Of a stretch of DNA of 64,000 bases, positions 1 through 12,380 are shown one piece after another (positions within the stretch are counted from its first letter, which is position 1; every line of letters starts with the position of its first letter). The stretch covers positions 1,674,001-1,738,000 of the forward strand of contig RQOL01000828.1 of the NCBI GenBank assembly GCA_013076295.1, written 5' to 3'. Origin of the DNA: Sanderia malayensis (taxonomy: Eukaryota; Cnidaria; Scyphozoa; Semaeostomeae; Pelagiidae). The notes under the pieces are model-generated. The model made no database searches. It saw nothing but the letters and a program-made list of their open reading frames with translations, and was not told the origin of the DNA. Position numbers and translations under genes: made by a program.

Positions 1-290
1 AATCAGACATATTCATATGTGGAGAGAATAAAAGGTAATCACAATAACATCGAACTACGATTCGACTGACTGAAATTGATCAACTCTACTAGTCTCATTA
101 CATAATCCCCTTGATTCCCTGCGCTCTATTCATATCGCTTACAACTCAACTTGGACTCTAAAGACTGCATAGGATGGAAACCAATGTGAATGACAGATTT
201 TTTCAAAAAACAACAACAGTTTTTGCAAATTCAAAACAACAACAGTTTAATGCAAATTCAAAACGATCAACATAGAAAATCTTTATTTGA
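1..290. repeat. dispersed repeat, copy 1 of 2
   Basis: This stretch is nearly identical to 8691-8985, with scattered substitutions and small indels. It includes a segment starting near base 90 (TAGTCTCATTACATAATC) that is also the terminus of the palindromic element at 45688-45789. No convincing coding exon is seen before base 563. The short ORF at 190-375 lies in CAACAACAG-rich low-complexity sequence. Confidence 0.8.
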
Positions 291-562
291 AAATCGTCCT
301 TTAACAATAAAAAAGGCAAGTTATACGGTATTGAACAAAAATTTTTTATGTTTTTACATGTACATGTACAAGTAAATTTTTACAGGTAAATCATTTGATC
401 CAAATAGTTTAGGAAAATGCTGCCACCAGAAAAAGTACATTGTCTGTTGACTTCAACCATTAATCAAGTTGTTGCTATCAAATAGTTTAGCTAGATTTTG
501 AACAGGCACAGAGATAAAGCATAAACAAATTTGCTTGTCACGCTCAGAGTGTCGCAAACAAA

Positions 563-3500
563 ATGAAGTTGTTTGTTGGTTTCAAAGGTAAGAAATAAAT
601 TTACTGCTGGCTTGAGCTGGTGTACGAGTGGCTGACTTTGTACAGTCAAATCTGCATAGTTCGAACTCGTGTAATTCGAACTCTATCTAATTCGAACAAA
701 CTTCTCTGTCCCTTCAAGGATCACTAATGAACCAATTCTTATAAAACAAACCTCTATAATTCGAGCTTTTTGTAATTAGATTATTTTCACGCCTCCCAGG
801 GTGTTCGAATTAGACAGAGTTGGCTGTATATAGTTTGCAGTACAGTATTCTACATAGCTCTGCAACTTTTGCAAGAATAGAACAGGGCAAATATTAAAGA
901 GAGCCCAGAAAATTTTCACTTTTAGGGGGAATTTGTCAAGCCCAGAGTAATTATAATTCAAAGTTATTGAAAAAGGTAGCCTCATAAAGGGAGTTCCAAG
1001 AGATTTCGTATAACTGTTAAAGATTTCTATCTAACAATCTTAGAATATATGCTTACTCCTCGTATAACCGCCAAAAGATTTCTGCCAGGATCTGCTGAGA
1101 TCGTCGATAAGCAAAAACTCTCGAAAGATCTCAAAGAAATGAGTTTACGACTGTGTATTAAGATATTAAGATTGCTCTGGTGATCTGTTCAAACTCAATG
1201 TTCAAACTCAATCAGAAAAAGAGATTTCGTTCAAGTGTTTCATCTTTTCGTACCAGGATCAACACTGTTTGCCTGCCTTATAATAATATGCAGCTTGTCA
1301 GAAGGATATGACGATAACGAAGGTGCGTACATACCCCCGTTTGACAACAAAGTTTGTGATACATCATTGTTAAATTACATTTGTGTCTGGGGGCTTCATT
1401 AGTAAAGATTTAGCTACATCTCCTTTTTGGTTATTTTTTCTTGCATTGCAAATCTTACAAATGTCAATACAAATTCTAATATACAATGCAGAAGAAAACA
1501 CACCTGATAAGATTGAAAAGACTGCGAACGAAGAGGGAAAACGATTGAACGTTCACGATGAAATCATGGAGGAGCTGAACGCCGAAAGTATCAGGAAGTA
1601 CCTTAAGTAAGCGATTGCTTAGTTCTGACGATTCCTTGCATAAAACACTCACACACCGACCCTGATATTTCATTGCTAACAACCAACATTTACTGCACGT
1701 TGCTACAGTAAACGGGAGAGCTGTGTGCTAAATATCATTCAGCCGCAATTCATACCATCTTGATCTACCATTTATCTTCAGATACCTCACAAGTATGCCG
1801 TCCACTGCAGGATTACCGGAGGCCAAAATCCAGGCGGAATGGACAAAAGACCAATGGGAAGATTTTGGGTTTGACAAAGTCAAGAATTACAAATATAACG
1901 TTCTTCTATCTTTGCCTGAAAAGCCAGGTGAGATCACAATGTTCAATAACAAAGGAAACAAAGTGTACGAATTCGAGATTGATCGGGAGCCTCTCTTGAA
2001 CGGAGACCCAAAAGATCCAAGGACTGTACTACCTTTCAATGCATACTCAGCCAAAGGAACAGTGGAGGTAGGTGATGTAGGTGTACATGTGGTATAGGTG
2101 TGTGATGTAGGCGCAGGTGATGGAGGTAGGTAGGTGTACAATAAAGGGATTCTAACCTGGGTAGCTGCAATCAATGTTAGAATTATCAATGTGAGAGATT
2201 AACACTTTTTTATAGGAGCAGGTCCTTGACACAAGATCCTTCAATTTCAGGGTCCACTGGTGTATGTAAATTACGGAAAAGAAGAAGATTTCCAATTTCT
2301 GAAAGATATTGGAATAGACGTTGCCGGTTGCATCTGTCTCATGCGCTACTCTAAAGTCTCCAGAAGCCAAAAGGTAAGGTTTACTCAACCTCCTAGACAA
2401 ATCGCGGGGTTAATGCAAAATATAAAACGTCATGTTTCTGGAGGAATGTAGCAAATGTAGCTTTTCAATACGATGAAAATATGATTTCAACAATCATAAT
2501 TCCTCTAAAAAGCTGCGAATGGAAAAGGGATGGAATGGAATGGAATTTCCATCTTTGTTCGTGAAAAAGGATGTCAATTTCCATCTTTGCTTGATAAAGG
2601 GGAGCGTTTAACAATCAACTGCCTGCCATTAACATTATGTATTGCCGGTCTTAACAGGTTGAAAGAGCACAGAATCATGGTGCCGTTGGCGCCATCTTGT
2701 ATTCTGATCCAATAGATTGGAGTCCGTTCAAACAATTTTACCCCAAAGGATTTGAGCTTCCAGGAACAGGATTACAGATTGGAACAATCGTCAGAGAGCA
2801 AGGAGATCTCTTGTCAAAAGAATACCCGTCAAAAGGTAAGCATGACAAGGCAACAACATTGGACGCATTGAACCAAGATTAAATTGATCAAATTCAAATA
2901 ACTCCAAAAACTCCAAAAACTTCAAAAATACGCTGACACAGATCAAGGAAAGCTATATCAATTGCCAGGCAATCTTTGCAGAGCTATTAGTCTAACATAA
3001 TTAATAATATTTTTCAGATGGATACTTCAGATTGCCAATAGACAAAGTCAAAAACTTGCCAAAGATTCCATCGCAGCCAATTTCATTCAATAAAGCAAAG
3101 AAACTTCTCGAGTAATTTTATAATTATGAGCACTTATAATTATTAATTTCTTTCTTTTCGCTGATAGAAAACATTGAAAAATCTCTGTATGGCCTGGGTT
3201 TGGAGTACGGAGAGAAGACTCCTTCTAAGTAAGACCAGTATGGTCTTCCGCGCTAAAGACGCCAATACATGGCAAAGTACCAGCAGTTCCAACATTCATA
3301 GAAACCGGGGAGGCACCAAAAAGCAAATTTCCCTTTAAAATAAAAAAGTGGCTCAAGTCCCTTTTCAAGCAAAGGTGTACATTTCTTTAGTGGAAAAAGA
3401 GACAAGGTTGTTTTCAAAATTTTCCTGGGGGCCATTCTGCTCCTGGCCCTTCTATTAGCCAACTCGTCCTTCTTTTTATAAATACAAACAGTTTAATACA

Positions 3501-6500
3501 ATGATCCTTACTTTGATTCTTCAGCAAAATGGACGGTTACCCAGGTCCAAAAGAGTGGCAAGGAGATTTCGACTTCAGATACAACGTAAATGGAACACAG
3601 TACGTCCAATAAAAGCAATCCTTACTTCCACATGCTTTTATCTGATCACTCAGTAAAATACCTCATCACATCACTGCATATAATCTGTCCTAGATCGTCG
3701 CCTCTATATATCGTAATGCAAATTCCCTTTTGATTACAGGAGAGTAAGACTAAGTGTTTACACAAAACTGGTGTCAAAACCAACCTACAGCGTCTGCGGT
3801 ACAATCCATGGAAATGTTGAGCCAGGTATATATATGCACAGAAAATGAATTGCCAGTTTAATTCATGTTCTCACACCGATGCACAAATACAGCAATCGAT
3901 TACTGTGTGTATTGAATTGCATGCTTGCTTTTTGCATACTAGATCGCATGGTAATTCTTGGAAACCACAGAGATTCTTGGAATTTCGGTGCAGCCGATGC
4001 CACGAGTGGAAGTGCAGCATTGATGGAAATCAGCAGAGGGTTGGGAAAAATGCTGAAGATGGGTATGCGAGTGATACGTGTAAATTCATTGCTCTTCGAA
4101 AAAAAAATAGTGCCTGATGTTCAACGTGAACAATGCCAACATAAAACAATATGTACAGCAAATAATTTTGCATCATAAGCAAAAATAGTGCTGAACAATA
4201 CGATGCATAAGCCAAAGTAGTGTAAAGCAATGCAAAGCAAAAGCCATCTTGGCAATGTGCAGCATATAGCATAGAGCTCAGATAGAGCTCAATAGCATAT
4301 GAGCGGTTTATTATAAGGCACGTGTGGATAAAACTGTAATCAAGAAAACAGAAAATGAGGCCTGGGTAATGCAAGGCCAATAAATAAAAGCTGATTTGTT
4401 TCCATAGGATGGAGACCACGTAGAACAATAATGGTGTGCAGTTGGGATGCAGAAGAGTTTGGTTTGATGGGTTCAATGGAATGGGTCGAGGTTTGTATCC
4501 CCATTGTAGTCATCAACTGAAATGATTAGTTGTAAATAACCCCGTTCTCTAAACTAATCAGACCTTGGGAGTTTAGTTAGTAGGTTCGTCAATATGTCCT
4601 GTCTTTTGTCGGCCAGTCGTTAGCTACATGTGGAATCTATATATACCGAATCCATAAGTGTAAAATTCATGGCAGGCCATTTTTTAACGTACTAACTACT
4701 GGGAAAATTTCCCCAGCAGGCCCAATACTCTCCCCAGTAGTGACAGGCGAAATCGGAAAAACTCCCCAGTTGTTTGGGCCCATTCGATAACTTGTCTTAT
4801 CAAATTGCAAAGATTCCTTAGCTTTAAAATACTCCAAATAGTTTTTGTGTTACCAAATCTGAACTGTTATTATTCTTTCTTCCTTCTGAACCATTAGCAA
4901 TAGCCTCCAAGGCCTGCTGTTTTTGAGTTTTTAAAACTAAAAGAACGACGTAATAGGCAACCGTGCAATGAACTTTACAAAGAGAGGACTTTATGGAAAA
5001 GTTTTTTCAAAAAGAGAATGGCACTCTTTAGCAATCTTTGTTTTTCTAAAGATTTGGATGTTTTTGTAAAGAAAGTATGATTTTAAAATTGTCAACGTGC
5101 AATAGACGTATTCTACTTTGTACGTGTGACTTCAGGGCGTCGTCGTCATAAGGTTTTCCAGTATTTTGTGGCCCTTTTGAAGAATATTCCCCAGTAGTTA
5201 GAATTCCTTAAAAAATGCTATGATTCATGGTATTGTGTTTTAGGACCATGCTAAAATGATTCAGCAACGTGCAATTGCTTATCTCAATGTTGACATTGCA
5301 GTGGAAGGTAAGACAAAACATATTCGCTTGCGCACGCGCATAAAAACCAATTTTCTTTAAGCCTTTGGTCGTGGTAATATTTGGTGTAGCTTCACATTAG
5401 CCTACGTGACCCTTGGTATATCTTCTTTTTGTTATATGGTTGCCATTTGGAAACAGAAACACTTATACAGTCAAATCTGCATAGTTCGAACTCGTGTAAT
5501 TCGAACTCTATCTAATTCGAACAAAACTCTCTGTCCCTTCAAGGATCACAAAAGAACCATTCCTTATAAAATAAGCCTCTATAATTCGAACTTTTTGTAA
5601 TTCGAACATTTTCACCCTTCCCCAGGGTGTTCGAATCAGACAGAGTTGACTGTATCTGATTTACACGCTTAACATATTATTAGCATAAATTTAAGAACTT
5701 TAGAAATCGGCTTAGCAACTTGTTGCTTCTATACGTAGGCTATTTCCACATACATCCGCTGCTAATGCTCATATAACTTCATTTGACTTATAGGAAATTA
5801 CACGGTTCGGTTTAAAACAACACCACAAATGAAAGACGCATTCTTCGAGGTTGTCAAAAAGGTGAGAAGCTCGTTTATTATATTCTAATTTCACCGATTC
5901 AAAAAGTATTCCTTTTAATAAAGTTTGATTCACTTACCTTTTCCCACAGATCCCTGCACCAGACAACAAACGCAGCTTGTACGAAGACTGGGCCGAGAAA
6001 GTACCCAGCATTGCCAACCCAGGGGAGCCAAAGTAAATTAGTTGGAATTTACCATATTTACGTGTCTTTTTCTGAACGCGAATCAAACTTTCGTATTAAT
6101 CCATTGCCTGCAAATCCAAAGCGCAATTTTGATTATTAACCCTCTCAAACATTGCTACCTCGATTGATAACATTTTCTTTGGAGAGGCAAGAGAGAGGTT
6201 ATGGGGTAAGAGAGGGGCGATGGGGGTAAGGGATGATAGAACGATCATAAAGGTCATGTCTAATTCATTATACTTCTTGCCTTTGTTTAGAGTATCAGTG
6301 GTGCAATCAGGATCTGATTACAAGCCTTTCCTTCAAACCATTGGTGTCCCATGTCTTGACATTCGCTATCTCTACGACAAGGTATGCTACAAACAATTTC
6401 TTTTTCCTCACTCACACATCCCTGAAAAAGAGCAAAGAGCATGTCCCTTAATGTACTCCATAGAAAATCAAGATGGCAACAACAAGCTGTGGGCTGGCTG

Positions 6501-8287
6501 ATGTAAAATAGTAGGCAAAAGTCCTGGGACAATAAAGCCTTGAAAAATTTCCATGCGTATTTCATCTCCCTCTATCCCCAGTTGTCTCAAGAGAAATACA
6601 AAATATTGACGAAGTTCTAATTGCACAGTTACAACAAAGATCGGATTAAAATAAAAATTTTATTTTGGATGAAAAGGGTAAAAATGTGGGGTAAATTTCC
6701 TCCATATCATGTTTTATCCCCAAGAGCCAATACAAGCTCCATGTGAAACCCCAGGCTCTTTCATGCTAGTTTTTACTGCATGCATATATTCACTTCCGAC
6801 ATGAATATATGCATGCACAGAGACTCGAACTCAGTTGAAAAAACTGAACCAATATCTCAACACAATATCTAATTCTCTTTTCCATCATACATACAGTTAA
6901 AGATGACAGCAGATCAGTATTCCGCTTACCACTCCATTCACGACAACTTTCACTTAATGTCAACATGGATCGATCCGGATTACAAGCATCACTTGGCCGT
7001 TGCTCAAATGTGGGCCAAAATGGGCCTCCTTCTGGCTGATTCCGAAGTCATCCCCTTTAACCTGCAAGCATATGCAAAAATGATACTCAACTATGCTAAA
7101 GTTTTCAAGGAAAAAAATACAGAACTAATTAAAGGTCAAGGCATCAGCTTTGGTAAGTATTAGCTACTCAAAGACCAAGTGCATTTATGAAATTTGTCAA
7201 GCTCTGCAACAAAGCATTCATCATGGATATGTCACTTGACTTTAATGGGCTTTATATGATGAGAAGTTCAGCATTAACATTACAATTGGTGGGTGGGGTT
7301 TTTGGTCTCAAGGACAAGCACTGTTGTATGTTTTACATACGTAACGCATTTTTGCAGACTTGCTAATTGAAAAGACAGAAGATTTAGTTGAAGCTACTGA
7401 AGAATTCCACGTGCGTTTGGAAAAAATGGATCTTTCAAAGTAAGTATGAATACCCCGAAATCTCGAATAAGCATCCGGGCGCTTTGAGTCTTTGAGCTTT
7501 GGAAAGGGGCGCTTATCCCAGTAGGGCGCTAAGTTGACTTTTCTAGATGCCAAAGCCATTTAAGGACAGCAAATTAATCAAACGGGAATTCTAGTAGAAA
7601 ATTTAGATAGTGATCCATCGCAAAGCGGAATCTACCTAAATGAGGCCACGCATGTAATGCCAGAGTTGGGAGGCAATTCTATATGTTTTAAAAATCAGGT
7701 TTTTGGCAGCAGTAATCAGGGCAAGCACAGGAGACCACTATCTATCTATCTATCTACAATTACTGTACATTGACCTTCAAAAAGGTATTACGTACAGAGA
7801 TGTATAGTGGTTGAATAAATGGTTAAGATTTCTTTGATAAAGATACCAAACATCGTTAATTCTTTGCAGTCCGTTGAAGCTGCGAATGGCCAATGATCAG
7901 TTGATGTACTTCGAGCGAATTTTCATTCATGAAACTGGCCACCATGGCAACAAGAAAGTGAGGTAATGCATATAGATGATGCAAAAATGTTGCCAGTAGT
8001 ATCAATGCCAATGCCAGAGCCAGTGGCAGCAGTAATGCAAATGTCTTGTTGATTAATACAAATGGTATATGAACGTCAACAATTTTTCATCTTGTAGACA
8101 CGTGATCCTGGGAACAACAGCCTTCTATCTTAGCAAAAACACTAAATTCCCCACGTTGAAAGAAGCCATCTATAGAGCAGTGAAGGGCATCGATCCTGAC
8201 TGGAATGGAGTTAAGAGCCATCTCTCCATTGTCATGTCTAAAATAGACGAAGCAATACGTCATGTTCAAGATGTTAACAAAGTTTAA
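563..8287 (+). CDS. secreted glutamate carboxypeptidase II-like M28B metallopeptidase (NAALADase family), 19 exons
   Basis: Exons: 563-587, 1257-1322, 1492-1606, 1782-2067, 2251-2373, 2658-2835, 3018-3111, 3525-3599, 3740-3825, 3943-4062, 4408-4490, 5244-5307, 5794-5861, 5950-6032, 6291-6381, 6897-7152, 7358-7439, 7870-7962, 8098-8287. All junctions are GT-AG and keep frame, giving 725 aa (human GCPII has 750). The order is PA-like domain, M28 catalytic domain, then helical dimerisation domain. The two-zinc site is intact by alignment with human GCPII: His358, Asp368, Glu406, Asp434 and His531 as ligands and Glu405 as catalytic base (HRDSW, WDAEEFG and YHS motifs). The N-terminus is a short hydrophobic signal peptide (MKLFVGFKG...[13 protein letters not shown]), not the type II anchor of vertebrate GCPII, so a secreted enzyme is inferred. 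The glutamate-pocket residues Arg210, Lys699 and Tyr700 of human GCPII are not conserved, so the substrate cannot be assumed to be NAAG or folate. Confidence 0.93.
641..828. mobile_element. MITE with TA target duplication, pogo/Tigger-like, copy 1
   Basis: About 185 bp with inverted ends (CAGTCAAATCT at the left, TTGGCTG at the right) between TA dinucleotides. Inside are repeated ATTCGAAC motifs. It lies in intron 1 of the GCPII-like gene. A second copy is at 5466-5654. Confidence 0.75.
5466..5654. mobile_element. MITE with TA target duplication, pogo/Tigger-like, copy 2
   Basis: Same family and orientation as 641-828. The ends are CAGTCAAATCT and AGTTGACTG, flanked by TA. It lies in intron 12 of the GCPII-like gene. 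Confidence 0.8.
7739..7756. repeat. short TATC microsatellite in an intron
   Basis: Four to five perfect CTAT units between exons 17 and 18 of the peptidase gene. Confidence 0.7.
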
Positions 8288-8317
8288 ATTAATTATATAA
8301 ATTTGCTCATGATACAA

Positions 8318-8323
8318 AATAAA
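8318..8323 (+). promoter_or_regulatory. polyadenylation signal of the GCPII-like gene
   Basis: AATAAA 31 bases after the stop codon, followed by further overlapping AATAAA-like hexamers up to about 8336. Confidence 0.7.
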
Positions 8324-8690
8324 TAATAAAAATAAAATAAACAGTTCTTGAAACAGTAGATCACTTTATCCAGAAATTAAATGTAGTGGGGTTTTGATAT
8401 AACAACAAGCTCCCCCTAATAGCCCCCCAATATTTGCCCATTTTACTGCGTCCTCACACAGCTTACACTGAGTTTCACAAGCTCAAAACGTAAAAACATT
8501 TTCTGGGCTCTCGTTCAGGTACACGTTATGTCAGTTGATCAACTGTGCTCCAGTACAGGCACATATACTAGTTATCAATATGCTATTTAATGTTATTTCA
8601 AATATAGTCATTACGAGAACCAGCTTCTGTCCATTGTCATATGTATCTGCACGCGATTGAACTCGTGAGGTCAGACACTTGATATATATG

Positions 8691-8985
8691 AATCAGACAT
8701 ATTCATATGTGGGGAGAATAAAAAGTATTACATTAACATCAAATTACAATTCGACTGACTCAAATTGATAATCAACTCTACTACATAGTCTCATTACATA
8801 ATCCCCTTGATTCTCTGTACTCTATTCATGTCGCTTACAACTCTACTTGGACTCTAAAGACTGCATAGGACGGAAACCAATGTGAATGACAGATTTTTTT
8901 CAAAAAACAACAACAGTTTTTGCAAATTCAAAACAACAACAGTTTAATGCAAATTCAAAACGATCAACGTAGAAAACTAAAAAAA
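8691..8985. repeat. dispersed repeat, copy 2 of 2
   Basis: Near copy of 1-290 in the same orientation, including the TAGTCTCATTACATAATC segment at 8786. It lies downstream of the minus-strand SOUL gene ending at 9056. Its right end (8885-9055) is also similar to 10925-11079, the 3' flank of the second SOUL gene, so part of it is shared 3'UTR. Between 8324 and 8690 I see nothing else. Confidence 0.75.
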
Positions 8986-9055
8986 CGTCACTCTATTGGC
9001 TTAAACTATGAATATGCGCATGCACAAGCATGGGTGCAGCGGCAAGATGTTATTT

Positions 9056-10352
9056 TCACAACTTTATGAGCCACACCTCGTTGTGACGGTTGACAAGCTC
9101 TGTTGGTATATTATATCCGGCAGAAATGAAGGCCTGTGTGTTGTAGGTACCTTCCAATCCATCAACCTTGAGTTGTCTCTTCAAAAGGTTTAGATGCTGC
9201 TCGATTGTGGTAAACGAGGTGACGTAACTGCTGTAACTGTGTACGTATGCGCAGAATTGTGATGACGTCACATGTACAGCCGGGTCGGTAGGCAGCGGTG
9301 GTTTGGATTGATATTTCTTCGGGATGTAGAAACTCAGTCTCATGTTTCTCTTGTCACCATTGCCTTTCACCCCACATATTACTGGCAGTGTCATGTCAAT
9401 GGTTGCTTGTTGATCGTTTGCGCCTTCAATGTACCCCAGCAGTTTTCTAAACATTGCCACTGCGGTGGGGTCCATGGGTTCCACTGAAAAATAAAACAGA
9501 ACAACTCGATTCACTGCTTTCGTTTATCACTGTGCACGTCCTATCCCGTTCCTATTCCATTCCCTGTTCCATTGGCAGGCCAATTCCATTTAATACACGT
9601 TTTTTTATGAGAACACTTGGGGCCCAATTCCAGCCTGACGTTTCTTATTTTCCCGTTTATTTTCAGCTTAAGGTGTTTCTTATTCTGTTTCTTATTTTTG
9701 TACACAGATGGCAGCATAGATTGCATAAAAAGAACTGAAATCGATGGTGTTGAACTAATTCTATTGCAATAAGTTTGTTTAATGGCTGTTTAGCGCTTTC
9801 TATTGTTCTGTTCTTATAGTATAGTTTGTTATTTTCGATTGTTGCTGATAATTTATTTCTTGAGTTTTGTTGAATCTCAGCCTGCCTTGTTTCTTACGTT
9901 GTTCTTATTTTTTGGCCTATTCTCAGCCTGGTGTTTCTTATAAAGGTTGTTCTTATGGAAAAAAAGTGTAGCTGGTTTGGGTTACAAAACATCGTCAACG
10001 AACCTTGCACTGATAAAAATAAATAAATGAGCGACTCAAAATGAAACTTACGATATCCGAAGCCTGAAGTTGAAACCCAGTTCGCCTTTTCGTAGCATCT
10101 TAACTCGTAAACATTGGTTTTGTTCTTCACTGTAAATGGGGGACATTCGTAGTTACCACAAAAATCCGGAACTTTGTCTTCTTTTGAGGTGACTTTTGGG
10201 GCCTGTTTCTTTCCAATGTTAGTCCCAAATAACTTGGTAAATTTTTTAGCGAAGTTCACGGCGTCTTTATTTTTACTGATTTTCTCTTCATCGGCTCTTG
10301 TTGTTGCAACCACAACAAGGAGGACAAATGAAGCCAAAATGTAGAGTCTCAT
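9056..10352 (-). CDS. secreted SOUL/HEBP-family heme-binding protein, paralog A
   Basis: Two exons, 10052-10352 and 9056-9483, joined in frame after a phase-1 donor (242 aa). An N-terminal signal peptide (MRLYILASFVLLVVVATTRA) is followed by a lysine-rich linker, then the SOUL domain, which spans the intron. Family motifs include ELRCYEKANWVST, FRKLLGYIEGAN, the SFYIPKKYQS strand and the terminal NRHNEVWLIKL. Five cysteines (FCGNYEC, ELRC, VICG, QFCAY) are shared with paralog B and fit an extracellular protein. Known SOUL/HEBP proteins bind porphyrins in cytosol or organelles. A secreted heme carrier or scavenger role here is inference. It sits tail-to-tail with the peptidase gene and head-to-tail with paralog B. 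Confidence 0.92.
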
Positions 10353-11079
10353 TTTGTAGCCTTGTTCAGTTAATTATGGATGAAATCAATCAAATAACTG
10401 ACTTGTAATCAAACGTGAATTTCTGTCTCTCAACTCTCTTGCTCTCTCTCACCAAAAGCAACTGAGGTGCAAACACAAACCAAGCCAAAAAAGCTGTCTT
10501 CTATACACTGTTAGTCTTATTGGTGTTTAAGACAATAGCAAACTAACAATCTCATATTACATAGGAACGCTGTCAGCCTGGAAAAAAGTTGCCTATTAAC
10601 CAGCCTCCAATTTCAAAGGAAATTGTTTTCCTTTGAAATTGGAAACTGGGCGACAGGATAGGAAAAAAGATATGTGGCTAATGCTTGCACTTTAATGAAA
10701 AACACTCTTGTGAAAAACACGAGACACTATACTGCACCTGTTATTATTGGTGTAAAAGAACCAATCAGCCATTAGTGAAAAACGGACAACTGAATTATCA
10801 AATTGAATGGTGGAATGCCATAATAATAGAATACCATAACAGGAGTCATTATACGAAACGAAACTTCACAATATGTCCTGCATTTAGCTATAAGTTGCTT
10901 CCAAAAATAAGAAAATTGAATCATCTTTCAGAAAACAACAACAGTTTTTCCAGTTTTTCCGTTTATTGCAACTTCAAAACGACTAACATGAAAATCAAAA
11001 TTTAAAAAAAGTTACTATATTGGTTTAAACTTTGAATATGCGCATGGACAAATATGGGTCCAAAAGTAAGATGTGACTT
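10353..11079. other. spacer between the two SOUL genes
   Basis: Holds the promoter of paralog A and the 3'UTR of paralog B, with AATAAA on the minus strand at 10962-10967. A 16-bp-arm hairpin built on CCAATTTCAAAGG lies at 10607-10642. No separate gene is seen. Confidence 0.6.
10498..10524 (-). promoter_or_regulatory. conserved TATA-like promoter block of SOUL paralog A
   Basis: Read on the minus strand, AATAAGACTAACAGTGTATAG lies about 150 bases before the start codon. It closely matches the block upstream of paralog B at 12381-12404. Shared position and sequence suggest a core promoter with a TATA-like box. Confidence 0.5.
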
Positions 11080-12189
11080 TCACAGCTTTATGAGCCACAC
11101 CTCGTTGTGACGGTTGACAAATTCTGTTGGCTTATTATATCCAGCAGTAATGAAGGCATGTGTGTTGTATGTACCTTCCAATCCATCAGCCTTGAGTTGC
11201 CTCTTCAACATGTCCAAATGCTCCTCGACTGTGCTGAGCGAGGTGACGTAACCGCTGTAACTGTGTACGTATGCGCAGAATTGTGATGACGTCACTTGTA
11301 CAGCGGGGTCGGTAGGCATTGGTGGATTGGATTGATATTTCTTCGGGATGTAGAAACTCATTCTCATGTTTCTCTTGTCACCTTTACCTTTCACCCCACA
11401 TATCACCGGCACTGTCATGTCAATGGTTGCTTGTTGCTTATTTGCGCCTTCAATGTACCCCAACAGTTTTCTAAACATTGCAACTGTTGTGGAGCCCATG
11501 GGTGTCGCTAAAAAAATAAAAATTAAAAATAAAAATAAAATTCGGTTCACTGCTTTCGTTTATCACTGTGCATTATACATCCATAATTAAATATCATTTT
11601 TCACGTCCTATCCCATTCCCATTCCAATCTGTTCCATTGTCAGGCCAATTCCATTTAATAGCCCGTTTGGGTTACAAAACTTCGTCAATGAACTTTGCAC
11701 TGATAAAAATAAATAAATTAGTGAATCAAAATGAAACTTACGATATCCGAAGCCTGAAGTTGAAACCCAGTTCGCCTTTTCGTAGCATCTTAACTCGTAA
11801 ATATTGGTCTTGTTCTTCACTGTAAATGGGGGACATTCGTAGTTACCACAAAAATCTGGACTTTTGCTTTCGGGTGACTTTGTTTCAGGCTGTTTCTTTC
11901 CGAAAAAATTTCCCAGAGGCTGTTTCTTTCCGAAAAAATTTCCCAGAGACTGCTTCTTTCCGAAAAAATTTCCAAATAACTGGGAAAATTTTCCACCAAA
12001 GCCTTTACTCAAGAATTTATTCTTGAAAGATCTGCCCCAGTTAGCGAACTTGTTTGGGCCGGATTTGGCTTTACCGATTTGCTTTTTCAAAGAATTGAAA
12101 TTGAAACCACCAAATTCGAAAGCATCGGCATCGCGTGTAACAGCAATTACAACAAGCAGTACGAGTGAAGCCAAAATGTAGAATTTCAT
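11080..12189 (-). CDS. secreted SOUL/HEBP-family heme-binding protein, paralog B
   Basis: Two exons, 11742-12189 and 11080-11507, with the same phase-1 intron as paralog A and an identical second-exon length (428 bases); 291 aa. I chose the Met at 12189, not an in-frame Met 12 codons upstream, because it begins the signal peptide (MKFYILASLVLLVVIA) and matches paralog A. A basic, glycine- and phenylalanine-rich linker separates it from the SOUL domain and contains three near-perfect GNFFGKKQ repeats. The SOUL domain is about 85% similar to paralog A, with the same five cysteines and terminal NRHNEVWLIKL. The pair arose by tandem duplication, with promoter, intron and 3'UTR all copied. Confidence 0.92.
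11889..11976 (-). repeat. in-frame 30-bp tandem repeat in SOUL paralog B
   Basis: Three copies of a 30-base unit encode GNFFGKKQPL-like decapeptides (PL, SL and PE variants) in the linker before the SOUL domain. Paralog A has only one degenerate equivalent (GTNIGKKQ), so the array expanded after duplication. 30 is a multiple of three, so frame is kept. Confidence 0.85.
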
Positions 12190-12380
12190 ACTGCAGCTTG
12201 TTTTGTTAATTATTGACGAAATCAATTAACCAACTAACGGTGGAAAATTAAAATAAACGTGCTTATCAAGATGAAGACCCGACTGTTGTCCAACCTGATT
12301 CTGCCTCTCACCACAGCGCTATCGCTTTCTCTTACCACAAGCAACTGAGCTGCGCGCGCACAAACCAAGCCAGCAGTTTT

